NCBI GenBank assembly: GCA_964035545.1
Contig: OZ037773.1
Coordinates: 3,975,251-4,039,250 of the forward strand
Source of the DNA: Bugula neritina
Taxonomy: Eukaryota; Bryozoa; Gymnolaemata; Cheilostomatida; Bugulidae
Direction of reading: 5' to 3'
DNA: 64,000 nucleotides
Position numbers and translations under genes: made by a program. The notes below the pieces were generated by a model. The model worked only from the letters and a program-made list of their open reading frames with translations, was not told the origin of the DNA and made no database searches. Below are positions 1-13,200 of this stretch, in pieces; within the stretch, counting starts at the first letter, position 1; each line of letters begins with the position of its first letter.

Positions 1-790
1 GCTTGATGATTTTTTGTCAGCAAAACTACTTTAACCGTGTGTCTAAGGAATACTAAGAGTATAGTTGCTAGTAAGTAATAATTATAGTTATTTGGTTTGT
101 ATTACAGCTAGTAAAAGGAGTTCCACTTTTAGTTTTTCATCGCTGATTAGTGATTACTAATACTAATAGTAATTACACATTGCATTTATATTTTATACTT
201 TATAATTATTATTATACTTATACTAATACTTATAGTCTATTTAGTTTTAGTTTTACTGATTTAGAATTACTGATAGATATACTGATAGTGATAGTGATTG
301 AATTAGTGTTACTCACTTACAGCTACTGTTAGGGTTACACTTACTCTTAGTCTTATAGTTACGGTTAGTGTTACTACTAATACTAATAGTACTTAGTAGT
401 AGTACTAGTAGTACTAGTAGTAGTATTACTATTAGTACTAGTGTAGTGCTGCTGGTAGTAGACGTGGTGCTATTACTATTATTAGTAGTAGTAACTACTA
501 CTAGTACTGTACTAGTATTAGTATTACTATTACTATTAGTATTACTATTCCTATTAGTATTAGTAGTAGTAATACTTTAATACTAGTAGTAGTACTAGTA
601 GTAGTACTAGTAGTAGTGCTACTACTAATAGTAATACTCTACTACTACTACTACTGCTACCACTACCACTAGTAGTACTAGTACTAGGCCTACTAGTACT
701 AGTAGTAGTAGTACTACTACTAGTACTAGTACTACATATGTTTAATATTTAGTATTTATAGTTATTATCAAGTCATCCTGATTGTTTTAG
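1..790. repeat. Low-complexity TAGTAG/ACTACT-type tract
   Basis: Long runs of imperfect three- and six-base words (tactaatag, agtagtact, ttactattag) alternate strand sense, so local stretches are self-complementary. Open frames here read only as Ser/Val/Leu/Ile/Thr runs and are not genes. The same kind of sequence recurs at 16440-17060, 21400-21640, 38640-39339 and 44707-46260. No gene is seen before the RNASEH2C start at 819. Confidence 0.85.
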
Positions 791-818
791 GGTCAAAAAA
801 TTGAAAGTCAGATTGAAA

Positions 819-2299
819 ATGACACAAACATCTCAGACTATAGAAGTTACACTATCTTCCGTAACAGAGACTGAAGTCAACATCCAACAGTTGCCGTTTT
901 CTACGGACTACAATGGTCCTGCTAATATGAAAGAATATTTCACAGTTGTCGATTCTGGTATAATTTTCATATTTCCATATATAAATATTGTTTTTTTTCT
1001 CACTACTTTCATGAGAACTAAGAAGACTTGTAGCTCGAAAGCTTCTCAGTAGCTCTGGATGTAACTGTCTACTTACTCTAATGAGATTTGGCACCTCTGC
1101 AGTTCTAATCGCTAAATCATGTCGGTTTGTTGTAACATTTGCCTAACAAACGTCACAAAATAGAATAGAAATTTATACTAGATGACATTCTATTAGTATA
1201 AAACCTTTAGTGATGGTATTATGATAAAAATAGCTTATCAATTTTTAGCCATTCATTTAAAGTTGAACAGATAAATTCATTTGAGCAAATAACTTACTTT
1301 GAATCAATAGTGTTTTGGATTGATAACTCATAATATATAATGTTTTTTTGGTTTACTTGTAAAGGCTGGGTAAATAATTCTAATATTGGCGGGTCAATGG
1401 AGTTTCACATTTTAGATTCACTGGCAAATCATAGTAGCCTGTGCACCATAAAAATAAAGCTTCTAAATATATATTAGTGCATAGGTATTACCCGGGTAGT
1501 GACTTTGGAAACATCTTCCTCGTATATATATGTTGAGGTAAAATTTTGGTGTTCATCACATTCTTAACATGAACCTTCACGTCTCTGAATATAAATGATT
1601 GAGTTTTTCAAAGTTGTAAAAGCACTGGTTATAAATAATTGCAGCTGAAGATGGGATAAAAGAGTCGTCTTTCCGTGGCAGGCCTCTGCAAGGGAAGGAA
1701 ACTCTGATTCCAGCCGGGTATTCTGGTAAGTCTCTTTGATCTTCCTATTCATACCTCTAGCTCAAGAGAACAACTTGAGCTCATTTATATTACACATCTC
1801 AACATGTAGATTATACATAGCAGCATGTATATTATATATAATAGCAGTATGTGTATTACACCTAGCAGTATGTGTATTATTATATATAGCAGTATGTATA
1901 TTACATATAGCAGCATATATATTATACATAACTTATGGTGTACATGGTTCTAGGAATAATACTGAAAGAGTCGGCTAGTTCTTCTGAAGACCAAGAAGAT
2001 CGAAGAATGATGATTCAACACAAGTTCAACAAATTCACTCACTGGGGGTTAGAACATGCACCAGGGGCAGACAACTGCACACAGAAATCACTGGCTTGGT
2101 TGGAGTTGTCTCGAGTGGTGTGTAATTGCCTGTCATTCAACATAGTATGCTATAATGTGACTGATCAGGGCAGGTGTGCTGAAAGTACTTTTACTGACAT
2201 CCTTTGTCAGTGTCTTTACACTTTGAATGTGTAGATCACAAGACATGTATCTAAAAGTTGTTATTTTTATTTCAGCTTCATTCTCTTGTTGATGAATAA
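819..2299 (+). CDS. RNASEH2C: Ribonuclease H2 subunit C
   Basis: Non-catalytic subunit C of the nuclear RNase H2 complex, which removes ribonucleotides and RNA from RNA:DNA hybrids; with subunit B it scaffolds catalytic subunit A. Exons 819-957, 1645-1725, 1954-2117 and 2276-2299 join in phase (1,1,0) to give 135 residues; human RNASEH2C has 164. Exon 1 has the YNGPANMKEYF block, matching the family's VDGPAPVGRFF region; exon 2 reads SFRGRPLQGKE, matching SFRGRCLRGEE; exon 3 reads FNKFTHWGLEHAPG, matching FSRFTLWGLETIPG. The 24-nt last exon gives LHSLVDE and stop, matching the human end. ATG 819 is chosen because it lies at the family's usual distance from the conserved block; an acceptor-like tag precedes it at 788-790, so a 5' non-coding exon is possible. 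Open reading continues past the exon 3 donor to 2234, but only the spliced form fits the family. The acidic linker before the last block is shorter than in human. Confidence 0.9.
1800..1935. repeat. Imperfect tandem repeat in RNASEH2C intron 2
   Basis: About five degenerate copies of a roughly 25-bp unit built on 'agcagtatgtgtatta' with TA-rich spacers. It ends about 20 bases before the exon 3 acceptor. Confidence 0.6.
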
Positions 2300-3278
2300 T
2301 CACCGAGTGAAAGACACGACTGTGACACGCATTTGACCTTGAAGTCAATATTTTACTAAAGATTATGCAATCTCTACAGCTGCATGATATGTTTTGGTGT
2401 ATGAAAAGTGATGACCTGGTGGTAACAGATTCTACTGATTTGAAAAACATGCGGAAATACTGCAACTTCAACTCATTGCTATCTTTACAGTTATTATGCC
2501 AGACTTTATTATGTAAAGAATAACTTTTGAAAACTGCAGAAATTTGTTATTAAAATCGTTCTAATAACGCAGCAACTCATTTAATTGGGAGTTGTTTACT
2601 GAAATGTTAACAAAATGTCTGATTTGTTGAGTTTAATATTACAAATTGCTGGATTAAATTTTTTTGAACTAATCCTTAAAAACTTCTCAAGTGTTTTCAA
2701 TAAATATATATAAATATATTTCTTTTCCTGGTATGATGTTGTCAGGAATGACTTGCAACTACCAAATGATTCAACTTTTACCCCCCTCCCCTCCACCCAT
2801 CAGTATAACCTTGGCGGGAATAAAAAACTAAACCAATCAGATTATTTCTAGCATTTCACTGCTAATGCAGCCTCTCTGTCAAAATAACTGGTTGTATTTT
2901 AACATCGAGTAACACTGTAATCAACGAAGCAGATCGTATAAGCTGAGGATTCATTGCATTACAACAGTAACCCCACAATACCTACGTAACTCTGATATGG
3001 GTACCATAGTAATTATATACTAGCTACAATGCAGCCCTAGAAAACTGCGCCAACATTAAATTATAAGTTGTAGTTACATGAGCCTGTGAGGTGCGTAACC
3101 AGCTAGTTAGTCCTGTTCTTGTAGAGCTTATTTGGTATATTGTCGAAGAGGTTAAGTGAGAATATATGCTAATATGCTCCTACTTGGGTATGGGTGTAGA
3201 ATTAGGCATTAGAGACCTGATTCTTCTATTCAGTTTACTGTCTCACTGGATGTTCTATTTCTGTATTCCTCATCTACA
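2300..3278. other. Intergenic, RNASEH2C to M4 peptidase
   Basis: AT-rich DNA without a convincing exon. An AATAAA at 2699-2704 could serve the RNASEH2C transcript. The M4 peptidase promoter is probably in the second half, but I see no clear core element. Confidence 0.5.
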
Positions 3279-6200
3279 ATGAAAGCTTCTATCATATTAT
3301 TATATATTTTGATTGGTAAGTAGCATATTATGCCTTGTTAGTAATGGTCAATAAAATTGCACCAACAAATGTTCAAACACTCTAAAAGGGACACTTTTAG
3401 CATTTGCTATTAAATTTCAAAGCATTAGTAATACCAAGCATCTGGCTTTAGCCATTCTACTCTTTCAGTTCCCATTACTGTTAGCAAGCACCTCACCATT
3501 GAACTGACCACGGAAGTTGTGCTAACCATGCTACGTTTCACCAAACCACCTTTCTAACTCTCTAAACAATATTTAGTAATATGATATGTTAATGTAGCTT
3601 CTAGTATAGTATCTAAGGAATTAAGTTTTCCACCTGACATTGATAACAGTATGTATAGATGTGGGTCACATGGTATGCTATTACAGAGTTGGTCACCTGC
3701 AGTCATGAAGCATATCTGGAGAACGTCTACAAGGTCGTGTCCTTGACACGTTCTAGAATAAAACGCACACTGCTGGGTAAACTTTCATCTTCTTTTGTTG
3801 TTAAACTAGTAAGGAGAGCTGCGTTATTTTTTCTTAATTTCATGTGCATTTCTATAGCTTTTTAAATTTTGTTTCCGTGTATTGGTTGAGTTGTCGACAG
3901 CAAAGATCAGTAAATGCCGTAAAAATCTGACACTGTGAGCAGTGTCAGACTGTTGCCATGACTACCACATGTATACAAATGTTACTCTAAAGATGAGAAG
4001 GAGCTGAGCAGGATAGATATGAACAGTGTATTTGGAATTTCAAGAAGAAATGGCTATTTGGAGGAGGCCAACTCAGTAGTTACTAAGAAAGGTGCGTCTT
4101 TCTAAATAATATGATTACATATTATATTATAGGATTACATGTTATATTATATAGTTACATATTATAGTATATGACTACATATTACAATTTATGATTAAAT
4201 ATTACAGTACGTATATAATTATTTGTTATATAATATAATTACATATTATATTATATATCCACTTGTTATATTATATAATTGAATATACTCTATGTATTTT
4301 TGGTGATGTAGTATAATATATTGTATATAAATTATACACGCATTAAAAGGTAAGCATAAGATAGAGTAAAAAGTCACCCAGTATATCTGTAGAATTCAAT
4401 TATAGTTTAGATTAAACAGTCATATGTCCAACTGGTATTGGGTGTGTGTTGCAGGCACCCGTAGAATTAAACTCTATCAGATGTTGAACACTCTGCCAAT
4501 ATATGCCACGGGTTGCTCTGTAGAGATTAGTAATGAGGGGCAAGCAATGGGAGTTGCTTCTGGTGCTGTTGTACATGGCACACATAGAAATGTAAGTTGC
4601 CAGTTACTAGTTGCTCATGTAAGTTGCCAGTTGCTAATGTAAGTTGCTAATTGCTGATGTAAGTTGCTAGTTGCTCATGTAAGTTGCTAGTTGCTCATGT
4701 CAGTTGCTAGTTGCTCATGGAAGTTGCCAGTTGCTGTTGTAATTTGTTAGTTGCTCATGTCAGCTGCTAGATTTTTGCCACTTATACGATTTCATTATTA
4801 TAAAAAGTTGCAATATAGTAGGAAAAAAATTGTTTCTAAAATTTTCTGTCATAAGACTCTCTAACTCTGTTTAGCACCATGCATAAACTTGTTATTTTTT
4901 GGGGCCGGTAATGTTACCTCTGTACTTTACACAACTAAACAAGTTGATTCTCTGAGTTTTAAACCTATTTGTAATTTAGAAAAATAGTGCTAGATGGCCA
5001 CAATAACTGTCCAATTAGGAATTCTTTGCTCATGTGACGCAAACTTGGCTTTTTTATAAATAATTTTCTTAGCAATGCAAATTAACTGAGTAGAACAGAT
5101 CTTGGTGAATAGACAAGGAGTTTAAACAAACCAAGAAAGCTCAACAATAATGCTTTAGGGATGTTTGTAGTCTGAGTATTTATTGTGTAGGTAAACCCAT
5201 CAGACTTTCGTCTCTCTGATAAAGAAGCTATACAGATACTAAAAGACTTGAAAGGACATTCTAGTAAAACTCATACTTTCACAAGAGAGAAGGGCATGAA
5301 AATGGTTTTTCTTAAAGGTGAGATAAAGTTATTATTTACACAAATATGTGATATAAACTCAGCATTTTATTACATGTCAGTATTGAACTTAATACTGGAT
5401 TCTGATAGGTTGGTTTTATTCTTCAGAAGGTGAAATGTGGCCAATATGGAGGGTGGATTACATGGCTAATGCTTATGATGAAAACAGCGTAGATGAGCGA
5501 CCATTTGCCTTGATATTTGACCACAACTCTACCGTCATTATACAGTGGGCGGGGCTTAATAGTTTGACGATTGATGCCGTGGGAGGCAACTTACTTACAG
5601 GTATATGCAGCGCAGAGTACAGACTTCAAATAACTTCATATATTTTTTCAGCAGTTCCGTTATATTTGCTCCTGTACCCCATCTGAATAAGTACTTAGCC
5701 CAATTTAACAAACACACCCTTTCATCAGAGGCTTTCGAAACTCAGAGATGGCGACTATAATTGTCCGTGAGTTTTTATTTATGTTTGTCTACTAGGTATG
5801 CTATCTGTGGGAAGTTTTAAGATGTATCTTTGAATATGCAAATAGTAATCAGGACTCCAAGGTAAAATAAAACTACCCGAAGAAGCCACAAAGACTCTCT
5901 GTATGACAATATGGTTTCTGTATTGCACTGCAAAAAGGGCTCTGAAACGGCATAACAACTCCCTTCATTGCATGACGTCTTCTGGCATAGTATGACAACA
6001 ACTGCATTGCATGAAAGCCCCTGGCATAGAATGACAACTCCCTCCCTGAATAACACCAGCTGTTTACATACTTGTATCCAACAGACAGTAGCTGGTTGTT
6101 ATAGTGAGAAGGTAACTCTGATTTGTTGAAATAACCCTCTTACTTGATATGTTTAGGTCTGATCCACCACAAACTGCGAGACATGTTTCATGATACCCAC

Positions 6201-8736
6201 AAGGGTAGAAAAGTCTGCTACTACAAGAATTCTAAGGCAAGTAATAAATCTTGGGATAAATCTATATCATACTGTCCATGTTATATTATAATCACATGTT
6301 CTCAATAATTATATAATATACTTGTAGTACAATCATACATGTATATATTCTAAATATACTTGTATAAGTTGTATTACATACCTATAATATAGGGGAAAGC
6401 AGTCTGGCCAATTTCATCTAAACATTCTATAACTTTAATAGTTTATGACTGCTTTAACGAGAAATCTAGACTATGGTTTTAATTGCTAGCCTTTAATAAA
6501 AATATATATTTAAAAAATAGATTTTCCTGTTTCCAGGTGGAAGTAATGGATATGCGTGGGTCTCTCCCTGCACATAGCCTGGACTTCCTGGTGCGGGGGT
6601 TCCCATGTTACGCTGCCAATGACAGCAACGACTTTGACAACACTGAAGGTTCCTACAGCCCTCTCAATGATATCTTCACCTATGCTACTTATACGTATGA
6701 CATGTTCACAGAAACAGTTGGTAGAGCTCTGTTGGGAAGCAGCACATTGGGTGTTATAAAAAGTAGGCTATGACTTAATATACCATTTAACAAGCTTAAT
6801 GCACACGCACACACACACACACACACACACGCACGCACGCACGCACACACACGCACGCACGCACGCACACACACGCACGCACGCACGCACACACACACAC
6901 ACACATTTATAAAAAATTTCCCTTACTGTATTATGACTAATTATAGCATTTCACATAACAATGACCATAATTAAGTAGTATTAATTCAGCATACAAAAGA
7001 TAGTGCTTTTTACGAATTTATAATATAAATGATACAATTTGAATAGTGAAGTTTCCTCTCATTCTAAAACGCATTTCTTCTTGCTTTTTGGTGACTGTGT
7101 AGTTAGAGGTCACGTAAAGCGATGCCATATTATTGCAAACTGGGACGGCGAGTACGTGAACATCGGTGACGGGTGCGATGACTCATACCCGCTCTCATCT
7201 GATGACATCATCGCACACGAAATTGCTCACTCCTTCACGGAATTGACCTCTAACCTCAACTACCACCAACAGAGTGGAGGAATTAATGAGGCTTTCAGTG
7301 ACATCACAGGTGAAGATACTATTTTCAGAACATAACGTGATGATAACTCCCAAACTCTAACACAATAAGCCTGATGTTTGCTCTCCTATGAGGAGTACTA
7401 GAAGTAGTGTTATTACTATCATTTCATTTACTTTGAGTTCACCTTTCCTCTGTATTTTAGCTGTGGCGCTGAAATATTACTACCGGCTTAAAATGGGTCA
7501 GCCTACCAACACCACTTCCCTCTGGGTGATCGGGAGTGAAGTCTACAAGACTAACATCACAGTCAGGTCTGTGTCGTGGCGTTGACAAGCATTTGCTTTT
7601 AACAACATTAATTATAACTCACGCTTGTTTAAAGTCTTTATTTCTTTTAAAACTTCTAGTAATAAAAATTTTGATAACCATTTGCTTGCTTTCAATTTCT
7701 TTTAAATAATGATATAAAAAGGTTGTAGTATATGTTAATATATGTTATACCTTTGTTTCACCAAGCCATAATTACATGAGCAATTTTAAGAAAACCTGCC
7801 CTTTATAGCAATTACTTTTAGTTTTTATACCTTTAGTGATCAATCTATACTCTAAACCAAAATAAATATATCAATACAAAATATTGCCTAAAAGGCACTT
7901 GTAGTGAAGACACTCTGTAATGTATGTAGCAAGTGACAATACTTTGCTGAGTGGTGATATCAGGTGCTAGCTAGTTGTTGACAGTTAGTCATGTATGTAG
8001 TTAGTCTCTATATGCAGGTACATGTGTGACCCTAAGAAAGATGGTATCTCCATAGAGAGGGTCAGCGAATATGGTGACCACTGTCGTCCACACTGGTCAA
8101 GTGGCGTGTTCAACAAAGCCTTCTGTATTCTTGCTAACAAACCTGGATGGGACCCGCTAAAAGGGTTCAAGGTCGTTGATAGTTCCTACTGATAATTTGT
8201 TGAATTTTCATGCTTGAGATAGCTATAGTGCATTACATTTCTGACTTTGTGTTAACCGTGCACATGAACCTGGCATTAGGGTATATTAATATACTATTTC
8301 TATTTAGTTGTGACCAATTCTCACAGCCAACTTTGTTTTTCCATACTCTCTTGACATGAATCTAGCATCAATACATGCATGTCAAAGCCTGGCAAGCTAA
8401 AATTTTGGTCTCATCCCAGGATTCAAACTATAAGCCATGCAACAGTTTGGCATAATTTAATCCTATTAGATGTAAACTCAGCCATTTGAAAATGCAACAT
8501 AACAGTGTTATGTTCTGCATGTAGTTTCAAGATATTTTGTAAATTGTCTCATTCACACCCAGGTTTTTGCGGTGGCTAATATGATGGAATGGACCGTAGA
8601 TTCTACATTCCATTGTGCCGCATGTGGCTTGGTCAACGCTGCCAGAACAGTGGGATTGTCTTTTGCTGATGTGAGAGACGCGCTGTCGGAGGTGGGAGCC
8701 TATTGTCACCAGTGTCCCAGCAGCAGACTGAACTGA
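3279..8736 (+). CDS. Secreted M4 (thermolysin-family) zinc metallopeptidase
   Basis: Predicted secreted zinc endopeptidase made as a preproenzyme. Twelve exons join in phase: 3279-3315, 3687-3776, 3993-4091, 4455-4591, 5191-5317, 5427-5600, 6157-6236, 6537-6762, 7103-7309, 7461-7566, 8018-8171, 8563-8736; 536 residues, a normal length for the family. Exon 1 encodes a hydrophobic signal peptide ([12 protein letters not shown]). Exons 4-6 form a propeptide region with a fungalysin/thermolysin-propeptide look. The catalytic core has HEIAH (His362, Glu363, His366), the third zinc ligand Glu386 in GGINEAFSD exactly 24 residues after the first His as in thermolysin, and the later active-site His453 in [14 protein letters not shown]. 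Extra cysteines suggest disulfides. The intron after 6236 begins with GC. Reading through after 8171 would end at once (VVDSSY), but the exon starting 8563 restores the C-terminal M4 domain. The exon 2 and 3 boundaries are least certain. M4 enzymes are mainly bacterial, so ancient lateral transfer is an inference. Confidence 0.88.
4105..4340. repeat. AT-rich imperfect repeat in M4 intron 3
   Basis: Repeated 'attacatattatattatat' words with drift; no coding potential. Confidence 0.6.
4592..4770 (+). repeat. 20-bp tandem repeat carrying splice-donor-like sequence
   Basis: About eight copies of a unit like 'tgtaagttgctagttgctca' begin exactly at the exon 4 splice donor (aat|gtaagttg). Each well-preserved copy repeats GTAAGTTG, a near-consensus 5' splice site. 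Confidence 0.8.
5668..5763 (+). mobile_element. tRNA-SINE, 3' part
   Basis: Matches the 3' half of the window's SINE family (gctcctgt...catctgaataagt.cttagcc...gcgactataa). The tRNA head is missing. It lies in the intron following M4 exon 6. Confidence 0.7.
6800..6905. repeat. (CA/CG)n microsatellite
   Basis: Alternating ACACAC and ACGCACGC tract in the intron just after M4 exon 8. Open frames on the minus strand (Cys-Val-Ala repeats) are artefacts of the repeat. Confidence 0.95.
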
Positions 8737-10265
8737 ATCTTGAGAAGAAACTTACTCTCTTTCAATTGTGTTTAAATTTGAGAGCAACTCAGAAGACTGG
8801 TCAACCGAGATAAGCAATTTGTTGACAAAAAGTTTTACTTACTAATGTTTTTGCTTTAGAGTCTAGATTGGACGTATTGTATTTTATGAAAAACTTACGC
8901 AATTGCTTGTAGCTGAAAGAGCAACTTAGGATTAACTCATAAAACATCATGTCACTTGAAATGAGCATGTTTGTTGGCATTTTGGGAAAAGTTTTGCTTG
9001 CTAATAAATTTGCTCTAGATTGCTCACAGTATTCTATATGTTGGTTCAATTAAAACTGCTTCAGCTTTTGACTCTCGATTGAAATAGCTTAAGAAAACTG
9101 ATTGTTCTGTGTTTCTATCCTAAAATATTGCTAACTGAAAAATACGCTTTAGTCTGTATCAAGTGTGGCCTCTAAATACTACAATATCTTAGCTGTGGTT
9201 ATATTAGTGCTAGTAGGGAAACCATAGTGTGATCAGTTATGTAGAAGAGAAGAATACAATGTTTGAATAATATAAAAATGTATTATCAAACTATGACTTC
9301 TATAAAGCAACTTTCTAGTGTCTCACTCCCATGTGCTGTGCTAGTAGTGCAGACAAACAACACATTCAAACAAAATCTAAACAATAAAATATATCATGTG
9401 AAATATAAATATAATATACTTTGGACATTAGAAGTTATATCATAATGTCTACAGACAACATTTATGAAAATAACTGCAAGAAGATATCATTATTAAAATA
9501 TAGATAATTCCATCTTAATATTTTAGTTCTACCATGATTAATTGACATAGCATATTGTAGTTATGTGAACATTCGTTTCGGATCACAAAGCTACACCAAG
9601 TCAAATAAACTTTACTATTGAAAGGTAACACAGTGACACACTCATAGATTTTGAGTGATGCAACATTCATAAAAAAATACCAGTGAATGACATTCAACTA
9701 TACCGGGTAACGAAAACTAAAACAAACAATCTAACATATCACATATGCAATTATGGGAAATAAAAATCTAAATATAAATGAATAGTTAATATAATAATGA
9801 TTATTTGTTGCACAAATTTAAAACAAAGAAAAGATCAATTTACTACTTCATAGACAGTCAATCACACTGTCTTAATTCCCTACACTGAATAAGTAGATTA
9901 AATTTTAAATGCATACTTCAAGACAGCAAAATATTTACTATATTGGCTAAATTGCTGCAAGCAGCTGCTAGTGCTAGAACTACACATCATATTATTGTGC
10001 TGGGATTCAGCAAGAAAATTGCACATAACTATTTTGCATACTTAACATTAGTATAGTAATATCACATGCGGTGCATGAATGAGGCTACAACTTTTCAATA
10101 TTTAAACATGTTTCCAGAAAATTCCAGAAAATAATTCAGTAAGTAGCAGCCTTTTTAGAGCTTTAGAACTCATATTATTTTTGGCAGCTACGAATCACCA
10201 AAATGGAACAGCTGTGTCGCACTTCCTGTAACGTCACTGCTGGTGGGAGACAGGAAGTTGAGAGC
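8737..10265. other. Convergent intergenic, M4 peptidase and AMPK beta
   Basis: AT-rich DNA between the 3' ends of two converging genes. AATAAA at 9003-9008 could be the M4 polyadenylation signal. No further exon is recognised. Confidence 0.5.
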
Positions 10266-13200
10266 TTAGCTGTCGATTGGTTTGTAGAGTAAAGTGGTGA
10301 CGTATTTCTTTTTGTAGCGACTTGTATCGCTCAGTACCATCACTCCGTCCTGTAAACAATGCGCTAATTTGTATTAAACCATCTCGTAGCTGACAAAAAG
10401 ACATGCATACTTTTGAAAGTTTACTATTTATTACATAATACACTATTATATGCAATATAACCTATAATATACTATGTAAGATATAACTAACATTATTTTA
10501 AATATAACGTGTAAAATGATACACTTTGTATCATGCAATAATATATGCAATGTAATACATATGATGATGGAATGGTGCAGCTATGAAATAATATAATTAA
10601 ATGAAATAATTAGAAACATGATTATGATCAAAAAAGGGAGCAGCCGTGATTAGAGAGTTTGCCTAGTAAGCATAAAGTCATGGGTTCGGGCCCGACAAAG
10701 ACCATTGGCAATGTTAGGAAGAGCATCCAGTCACAATTGCTCCTGTGCCTCATCTGAATAAGTGCTTAGCCCGCTTTAACAAAACCCCTTTCACAGGGAT
10801 GGTGACTATAAACTTGCATGTTTTTTATGATCAGAAAAATCTCAAAGCAATTTGCAACATAAACTCTCACGTAAAAACACATCAAGTTTACCGGAAATGT
10901 ATCACCTTAGTGAAACAAAAACAATGACTTTTGCAAATGTTGAAGAAAAATAGTCGCATTATTTAAATGAAATTAATCTAAATATTAACAATTGAAAGTA
11001 TATTTTATATATATTGCATAGTATACTATACTATGTAATATATATAATATTTTGTAATATATAATATAGTATGGATAAATATTAGCACTTGGTTTAGGGA
11101 TGTAAAGACAACTCCACCATAACAATAACACATTAAACTGAAACTGAGACCTGAGCCATACTCTACATATCTATACTATGTTCAGCACTAGAGCTGCAAG
11201 GTCAACCGGATATGCGTACCTTAATGGATAGAGCATACAAGTGATTCAACATGACATGGTTTGGTTCTGGCAGCATTCCTGGTTCCAGCTACAATCATAG
11301 ATTATTTGTTCATAAAGGTAAGAAAACAGACATAACATTGTTGGAGTTATCCATCATTATAAATGGAAACATAAAAGAAGACAACTTCTATTTGCATAAA
11401 GTATTATATCCCTCTATGCATAAGTTAAGGTGATTCTGTAAAACAGATTGAGAATAATTGCCTTGAACAAGCAGCACGGCTACGTACTACACCATAATTT
11501 CTCAAGTTTAAACAACACAGTTGCTTCATGAAACATGTTTTTCAAGTGAAGCATTTAATTACTACTAACAAGAGCAGAACAGGATGTTTACACTAACTAA
11601 TCAGCAGCTTTCATAAAATTTCAAAAACCAATTAGAATAAAATATTAGAAAAGTCTAGAAAGCAATATGCAAAATCAAATCTAATTAAACACACTCAACA
11701 ACTGGATGTGTACACAACACCCATAGAAAGCATCTTGTAGTTTTGTCTCAACACCATAAATATATAATCTATTGAAGCCCCCTTTTCCCTGTTTCCAATG
11801 AACACTCAAAGACCTCTTATCTGAACATGACTGTGAATGTACTTACATGATCGGAGACATCCTTGTTGAGGATGACTTGAAGCAGGTGAGGGGGAAGTAT
11901 AGGAGGCCCCGTGTGTCGGTCTGTCGGCTTACGGGTCGGTATTTCCCTGCCGTACGTTTCCTGCTCAGGAGCATCTGTTGATATGAGTCATCACGTAAGT
12001 ATTTATAATATATTATACTACGTATATATACAACATGATACTATACAATGTATATAACATACTATAAAATGTTTTAAAACCACCTTGTATATACTTTAAA
12101 TGATCTTTTATTTTAAATAATCTAACAGAGTTCTGACATTTTTTCAAATTTTGTCCTTGCCTACTTATTATAGCCAGTGTTTATACTGAATTTTGCAACA
12201 TTTTTTCAAGTCTGTAATATGTAACAAATAAATAATTCAATCAATATAACATACTATACAATGTGCATATAACAAGTTATACTACACTGTATTATACTAT
12301 ACTATATTGTACATAACACTGGTTGAGCTACACTAACCAGCAGGTATGAAATGCGAAAGAATACCAACAACCAACCGTCATCATTATATTGTCGGCCTGT
12401 GGTCGAGTCCATCTTTTTCACGGCATTCGTGGCGTCTTTGTCGGTTTTCAAAGCTTCTAGTATCTCAAAGTCTTCCTTAGCCACCTTCATTGTATTGTGC
12501 AGCGAGCCTTTACTTGACTTCATTGCCGGCTATTAATAAAATAATGATTGTACTCAAATAAGGAGTTATCTCCCCCAGGTGATGTATAACTATTTTGTAT
12601 TTTGGTCATCAACTGTCATAATTGCAGGTAAAAATTTGTCTTTAATCTTAATCATCAAGATTATTCTACAATTGAGATATGCCAGATTTATTTCACATCT
12701 TACTGCTAGGCTGCCACACACACACGCTCGTACACACACGCGCTCGTACACACACGCACACACACCACCCGCACGCAAATGCCCGCACACACACATATAT
12801 CTGCAAATTGCAAAGTTTCAAAATAATACATGATTTAATGACATATTGGCGAGGAATTAGTCTGGTACAACAGGGAGTTATCTTACCTCATCAGGGTTGT
12901 GTTTCCACTGACCATCAACTAAAAATTTATAATGGTGTTCCCCTTCAGGTAGGTCTATTATAGTGTAGAAGTTACTCTCACTGAAACGGACATACAAACT
13001 ATAGTACTACTACAAGAGTAAGATGTGGAGTAGGTTGTAGTGCAACATATATGTGCAAGTCTACGTGAGCTTTGAACGAAACCAAACTGCAATTACTACA
13101 ATTACTTTATATACAATATAATTAAAAATTTATACTGTTTGAATCTGTTAGATCTTGCAAACTGATAAAATTGCTCCACTTTTTGAGATGAACTACAAGG

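Noticed and set aside
1935-2234. 99-codon ORF taken as a full coding unit
   Set aside because: It is RNASEH2C exon 3 read through its donor; splicing at 2117 to 2276 gives the conserved C-terminus.
8018-8190. M4 protein ending at the stop after 8171
   Set aside because: It would lack the C-terminal helical domain, which is encoded in phase by the exon starting at 8563.
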